DNA of 10,007 bases, from positions 1-10,007 of the forward strand of contig CAINVI010000060.1 of the NCBI GenBank assembly GCA_903854075.1. Reading direction: 5' to 3'. A program made the translations under genes and the position numbers. Below the pieces are notes generated by a model. That model saw only the letters and a program-made list of their open reading frames with translations. It was not told the origin of the DNA and made no database searches. This DNA comes from Candidatus Pollutiaquabacter sp. (lineage in GTDB: Bacteria > Bacteroidota > Bacteroidia > AKYH767-A > 2013-40CM-41-45). Of this stretch, positions 6,482-10,007 are shown one piece after another. Within the stretch, counting starts at the first letter, position 1; every line of letters begins with the position of its first letter.

Positions 6482-7963
6482 TTATTTCACGTTGCCCATG
6501 AGTCGGCGGACCACCGGTGAAATGGCAATCAAGACTACACCGCTGATGAGCGCATAAATGGCCAGTTGTGAATAGCCGTCGGTGTAGGAAACGAGTTTTT
6601 CAGCGGCAGTAGCATCCTCGTTGGGGAGCGCCATGCCGGCACCAAGAATGCCGGCTACATACTGTCCGTAAGCGCTGGCTAAAAACCACATACCCATCAT
6701 CATGCCTTGTAAGCGCACCGGAGCTAGTTTAGTCATGATGGAAAGTCCGATCGGAGAAAGACATAATTCACCAAACGTGATGATGAAGTAGGCGAGTGTG
6801 AAAATTTCGAGCGACGTCATCCCGTTACTGTCTGCGAAGAATCGGGTGGCATAAAACGTGTAGAAGGCAAGCGCGAGAAATAGAAAACCGAGCCCAAACT
6901 TAATTACGGTATTGGGTTCTGCTTTGCGCTTTGACATCCACATCCACAACAAGCCGATCAGTGGAGCAAAGAGGATAACGAAAAGAGCATTTGCTGAATT
7001 GTTAACGCCGTTTGGATCCAACGTAACACCCATCATGGTGTTGTTGAGATTGTTGGAGGCAAAGAGGTTCAATGATCCGCCGCTTTGTTCGAAGAATGCC
7101 CAGAAAAGTATGGAGAAGACAATGAAAACCATTGCCGCCATCAATTTCTTCTTTTCATCCGCTGTGCATTTGAACATTTCGATAGTCAGATAAATCAGTG
7201 TTACCGGCCCGATCGTGTACATGAAAAGATCCGTGTATTCGGTTTTCGCTACCATCGTCATGATGACAGGGATAACGGCTAGTGAACCGATATAGGTCAG
7301 TATTTCTTTAAGTCGCCCGTTTTTTGATGATCCGTGTAACGGCGAAAGCCCAATAGGACCTAGACTACGTTGTGTAAATACGAAAGTGAGCAGACTGATC
7401 GTCATGACAATGGCAGCCAGTCCGAAGGCCAGGTTCCAGGAATAACTTTTTGCTATGGCCACGCAAGCATAGCCGCCCAAGAGTGCGCCGACATTTATTC
7501 CCGCATAAAAAAGCGAGAAACCGGCATCACGACGGTTGTCGTTTTCATGATAAAGTGCGCCAACCATTGTAGAAATGTTTGGCTTGAAGAATCCGGTTCC
7601 TACAATAGTGAAACTTATGCCCATGAAAAACAAATCATGCGGATTGAAAGCGAGTACACAACTGCCGACAATCATCAGTAGTCCTCCCCAGAACAACGAT
7701 TTTCGGAAGCCTAGAATTTTATCGGCGAATAGTCCGCCGATGAACGTAAATGCATATACAAATGCCTGAGTAGCTCCGTACTGGAGGTTGGCATCGCCTT
7801 CGTTCATGCCCAGGCCAATTACCGTGTCGACCATGAAGACGGTAAGCATGCCGCGCATTCCGTAGAAGCAGAAACGTTCCCACATTTCTGAGAAGAAAAG
7901 ATACCAAAGCTGTTTGGGATAACGACCTTTAAAATCGCGTACTTGTTCTATGGATAGGTTCAT
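6482..7963 (-). CDS. POT/PTR2 family proton-coupled oligopeptide transporter
   Basis: This 493-residue major-facilitator membrane protein is predicted to import di- and tripeptides with protons across the inner membrane. POT signatures are clear: SEMWERFCFYG (25-35), the ExxERFxYY motif of the first helix with Phe33 for the first Tyr; GGLFADKILGFRKS (76-89), PTR2 signature 1; GTGFFKPN (122-129) with the helix-4 Lys127; FSLFYAGINVGAL (149-161), a full match to PTR2 signature 2; and FWAFFEQSGGSLNLFA (287-302) with Glu292 in helix 7. Hydrophobic segments run to the C-terminus, consistent with 12-14 helices, and the length is typical of bacterial members. I start at ATG 7963 (MNLSIEQVRDF); extending to a TTG at 8002 adds a sequence foreign to the family. 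It lies 88 bp downstream of secA on the same strand. Exact substrate preference cannot be read. Confidence 0.93.
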   Translation of the reverse strand: MNLSIEQVRDFKGRYPKQLWYLFFSEMWERFCFYGMRGMLTVFMVDTVIGLGMNEGDANLQYGATQAFVYAFTFIGGLFADKILGFRKSLFWGGLLMIVGSCVLAFNPHDLFFMGISFTIVGTGFFKPNISTMVGALYHENDNRRDAGFSLFYAGINVGALLGGYACVAIAKSYSWNLAFGLAAIVMTISLLTFVFTQRSLGPIGLSPLHGSSKNGRLKEILTYIGSLAVIPVIMTMVAKTEYTDLFMYTIGPVTLIYLTIEMFKCTADEKKKLMAAMVFIVFSILFWAFFEQSGGSLNLFASNNLNNTMMGVTLDPNGVNNSANALFVILFAPLIGLLWMWMSKRKAEPNTVIKFGLGFLFLALAFYTFYATRFFADSNGMTSLEIFTLAYFIITFGELCLSPIGLSIMTKLAPVRLQGMMMGMWFLASAYGQYVAGILGAGMALPNEDATAAEKLVSYTDGYSQLAIYALISGVVLIAISPVVRRLMGNVK

Positions 7964-8051
7964 ACGGAAGTATAACTTAGATGCAATGAGAATGAAAGCC
8001 AAGCCTTACTTAAAGAAGGCAATTTTTCAAGAAATAATCACTACTGCAACG

Positions 8052-10007
8052 TTAAACAGCACCAATGCCGTGACAGCTTTTGAATTTTTTACCACTGCCA
8101 CAAGGACACGGATCGTTACGACCAACCTTTTGTTCGACGCGCACAGGCTGAATTTTTGGTGGAGCAGGTGGGCCGTTTTGCGGAGCTCCGGAGCCTTCAG
8201 GTACCTCTGATTTACTGGTGCGCAGATTACGCATGTCCGGTTTAGGTTGCGGTCGCGCTTCTCGAACCTGGTTCGGATCCTGTTGCGGAATTACACCTTT
8301 GAATAAGAAGGAAATGATTTCACGGTTCGTTGCCTCGAGCATTTTCTTGAAGAGCTCGAACGATTCGAATTTGTAAATCAGTAACGGATCCTTTTGTTCG
8401 TAAACAGCATTTTGTACCGACTGCTTCAGATCATCCATCTCCCGTAAATGCTCTTTCCAGGCATCGTCGATCATGATGGAGATAATTGACTTTTCGAATG
8501 AATTGATCAGCTCCCGGCCGTTGCTCTCGATGCATTTCTTGAGGTTGGCAACAACCTGAATGCCTTTGGTGCCGTCCGTGAATGGTACCACAATATTTTG
8601 GATAGTCGCTCCCTGATTTTCAAAAACGTTGCGGATGAAATCGCGTGTTTTATCAATAACGATTTGCGACTTGTGGCGGTAGTAGCGCTGAGCTTCGGTG
8701 AATACCTTGTCGCAAATCTGCTCCTCCTTGCCGCCCATGAATTCTTGCTCGGTCACCGGACATTCAATTGCAAGGATACGTAGGAGTTCGAGCTGAAAGC
8801 CTGCATAATCGCGGCTGTCCATATGTTGTTGCACAATGGATTCGCACGTATCGTACAGCATGTTTCCTACATCGATAGTGAGTCGTTCGCCAAATATGGC
8901 GTGACGGCGACGTGTGTAAATCACTTCCCGCTGGGCATTCATGACATCGTCGTATTCGATCAGGCGTTTACGGATGCCAAAATTGTTTTCTTCGACTTTC
9001 CGCTGCGCGCGCTCGATGGAATTGGTAATCATCGAATGCTGGATTACTTCACCTTCTTCGATACCCATGCGATCCATGAGTTTGACAATGCGGTCGGAAC
9101 CGAAGAGTCGCATCAAATCGTCTTCCAGCGATACATAAAACTGCGAAGATCCCGGATCGCCTTGTCGGCCGGAACGACCACGCAGCTGGCGATCCACACG
9201 ACGAGAATCGTGCTTTTCGGTGCCGATGATAGCCAGACCTCCGGACGCTTTCACACCTTCGCCCAGCTTGATGTCGGTTCCACGACCGGCCATGTTAGTC
9301 GCAATCGTCACGGTGCCGGCTTGACCGGCTTCTGCAACGATCTGAGCTTCTTTCTGGTGGAGTTTTGCGTTAAGGACGTTGTGCTTAACGCCGCGCAATT
9401 TTAACATGCGGCTTAATAATTCAGAAGTCTCGACGGAGGTAGTTCCGACGAGTACAGGCCGTTTTGCTTGTACTAAAAGTTCTACTTCTTCGATGACGGC
9501 ATTGTATTTTTCCCGTTTCGTCTTGTAAACTTTGTCTTCGGAATCTTTTCGCAATATATCGCGATTGGTCGGAATTACTACCACGTCCAATTTGTAAATC
9601 GTCCAGAATTCCTGTGCTTCTGTTTCTGCAGTTCCTGTCATGCCGGCCAGTTTGTGGTACATGCGGAAATAATTCTGCAGCGTGATCGTTGCGTAGGTTT
9701 GTGTCGAAGCCTCTACTTTTACATTTTCTTTCGCCTCGATAGCCTGGTGCAAGCCATCCGAATAACGGCGACCATCCAGCACACGGCCGGTTTGTTCGTC
9801 AACGATTTTGATTTTCCCGTCGGCTACAATGTATTCGACGTCTTTTTCGTATAATGTATAAGCGCGAAGCAATTGGTTGACAGTGTGGATACGCTCGGAT
9901 TTCACTGCGTAGTCGCGAAGCAGCTCGTCCTTGCGCGTCAGTTTTTCTTCTGCCGAAGAAGTGGAGCGTTCAATTTCTGCAATGACCGCACCTACATCCG
10001 GTAAGAG
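8052..10007 (-). CDS. secA: Protein translocase ATPase SecA, C-terminal part (5' end outside window)
   Basis: The frame stays open from position 10007 to a TAA at 8052-8054, giving 651 residues. The start and the N-terminal motor (Walker A, DEVD) lie beyond the right edge. SecA pushes unfolded preproteins through SecYEG using ATP. Visible in fragment numbering are [16 protein letters not shown] (from 35), the [13 protein letters not shown] segment (about 118-130), TNMAGRGTD (237-245) and [13 protein letters not shown] (274-286) of the second RecA-like domain, then the helical scaffold/wing region. The end is a Pro/Gln-rich linker ([11 protein letters not shown]) followed by the SEC-C zinc motif [18 protein letters not shown] (Cys634, Cys636, Cys645, His646), used for SecB or phospholipid binding. 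The sequence follows the Bacteroidota SecA pattern. In-frame ATG/GTG codons inside, such as the GTG at 9905, are not starts because homologous sequence continues upstream of them. Confidence 0.97.
   Translation of the reverse strand, partial: LLPDVGAVIAEIERSTSSAEEKLTRKDELLRDYAVKSERIHTVNQLLRAYTLYEKDVEYIVADGKIKIVDEQTGRVLDGRRYSDGLHQAIEAKENVKVEASTQTYATITLQNYFRMYHKLAGMTGTAETEAQEFWTIYKLDVVVIPTNRDILRKDSEDKVYKTKREKYNAVIEEVELLVQAKRPVLVGTTSVETSELLSRMLKLRGVKHNVLNAKLHQKEAQIVAEAGQAGTVTIATNMAGRGTDIKLGEGVKASGGLAIIGTEKHDSRRVDRQLRGRSGRQGDPGSSQFYVSLEDDLMRLFGSDRIVKLMDRMGIEEGEVIQHSMITNSIERAQRKVEENNFGIRKRLIEYDDVMNAQREVIYTRRRHAIFGERLTIDVGNMLYDTCESIVQQHMDSRDYAGFQLELLRILAIECPVTEQEFMGGKEEQICDKVFTEAQRYYRHKSQIVIDKTRDFIRNVFENQGATIQNIVVPFTDGTKGIQVVANLKKCIESNGRELINSFEKSIISIMIDDAWKEHLREMDDLKQSVQNAVYEQKDPLLIYKFESFELFKKMLEATNREIISFLFKGVIPQQDPNQVREARPQPKPDMRNLRTSKSEVPEGSGAPQNGPPAPPKIQPVRVEQKVGRNDPCPCGSGKKFKSCHGIGAV

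Noticed and set aside
7964..8002. TTG start extending the POT transporter by 13 residues
   Set aside because: POT proteins start shortly before the ExxER helix; the ATG at 7963 already gives a normal N-terminus.
8003..8020. GCCTT...AAGGC hairpin between secA and the POT gene, considered as a terminator
   Set aside because: The stem is only 5 bp, and the T run follows it on the plus strand, the wrong direction for secA.
8823..9404. 193-codon plus-strand open frame
   Set aside because: It lies entirely antisense to conserved SecA motifs.
1..10007. Search for CRISPR arrays, tRNAs, insertion sequences, toxin-antitoxin pairs and defence genes
   Set aside because: I found no direct-repeat array, cloverleaf, transposase or terminal inverted repeat, and all sizeable coding space is taken by the seven genes listed.

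Overview
The window looks like chromosomal DNA of a Bacteroidota bacterium. The evidence is two secreted proteins ending in type IX secretion (T9SS) type A sorting domains, a SecA fragment that reads like Bacteroidota SecA, a signal peptide ending in the phylum-typical Gln, and a promoter of the TTTG / TAnnTTTG class. I cannot name a genus. I see no tRNA, rRNA, CRISPR array, insertion sequence or prophage gene.

Layout. Positions 1-597 (minus) hold the 5' part of an outer-membrane beta-barrel gene that runs off the left edge. Diverging from it on the plus strand are gmhA (698-1276, first committed step of ADP-heptose synthesis for LPS core) and a comM/yifB-type AAA+ gene (1349-2887). A perfectly palindromic bidirectional terminator (2897-2924) separates comM from a long run of minus-strand genes. 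Read in their own direction from the right edge, these are: the C-terminal two thirds or so of secA (8052 to beyond 10007), a POT-family proton/oligopeptide symporter (6482-7963), a secreted six-Asp-box beta-propeller protein with a T9SS tail (4482-6275), and a smaller secreted protein of the SH(I/L)MGG family, also with a T9SS tail (2946-4334). Between the two T9SS cargo genes sit a 22-bp-stem terminator and, about 35 bp further on, a well-formed Bacteroidota promoter, so the two are probably separate transcription units.

How the genes relate. SecA drives export through the inner membrane, and both T9SS cargo proteins have N-terminal Sec signal peptides, so they would depend on Sec and then on T9SS. 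Their closeness to secA may be coincidence. GmhA supplies heptose for the outer-membrane LPS, and the barrel protein would sit in that membrane. The POT carrier imports di- and tripeptides.

Most of the window is ordinary housekeeping sequence. The parts of unknown function are the two secreted proteins, and I see no convincing new multi-gene system. Every gene was read directly from the sequence. Family assignments rest on remembered motifs, not on database searches.
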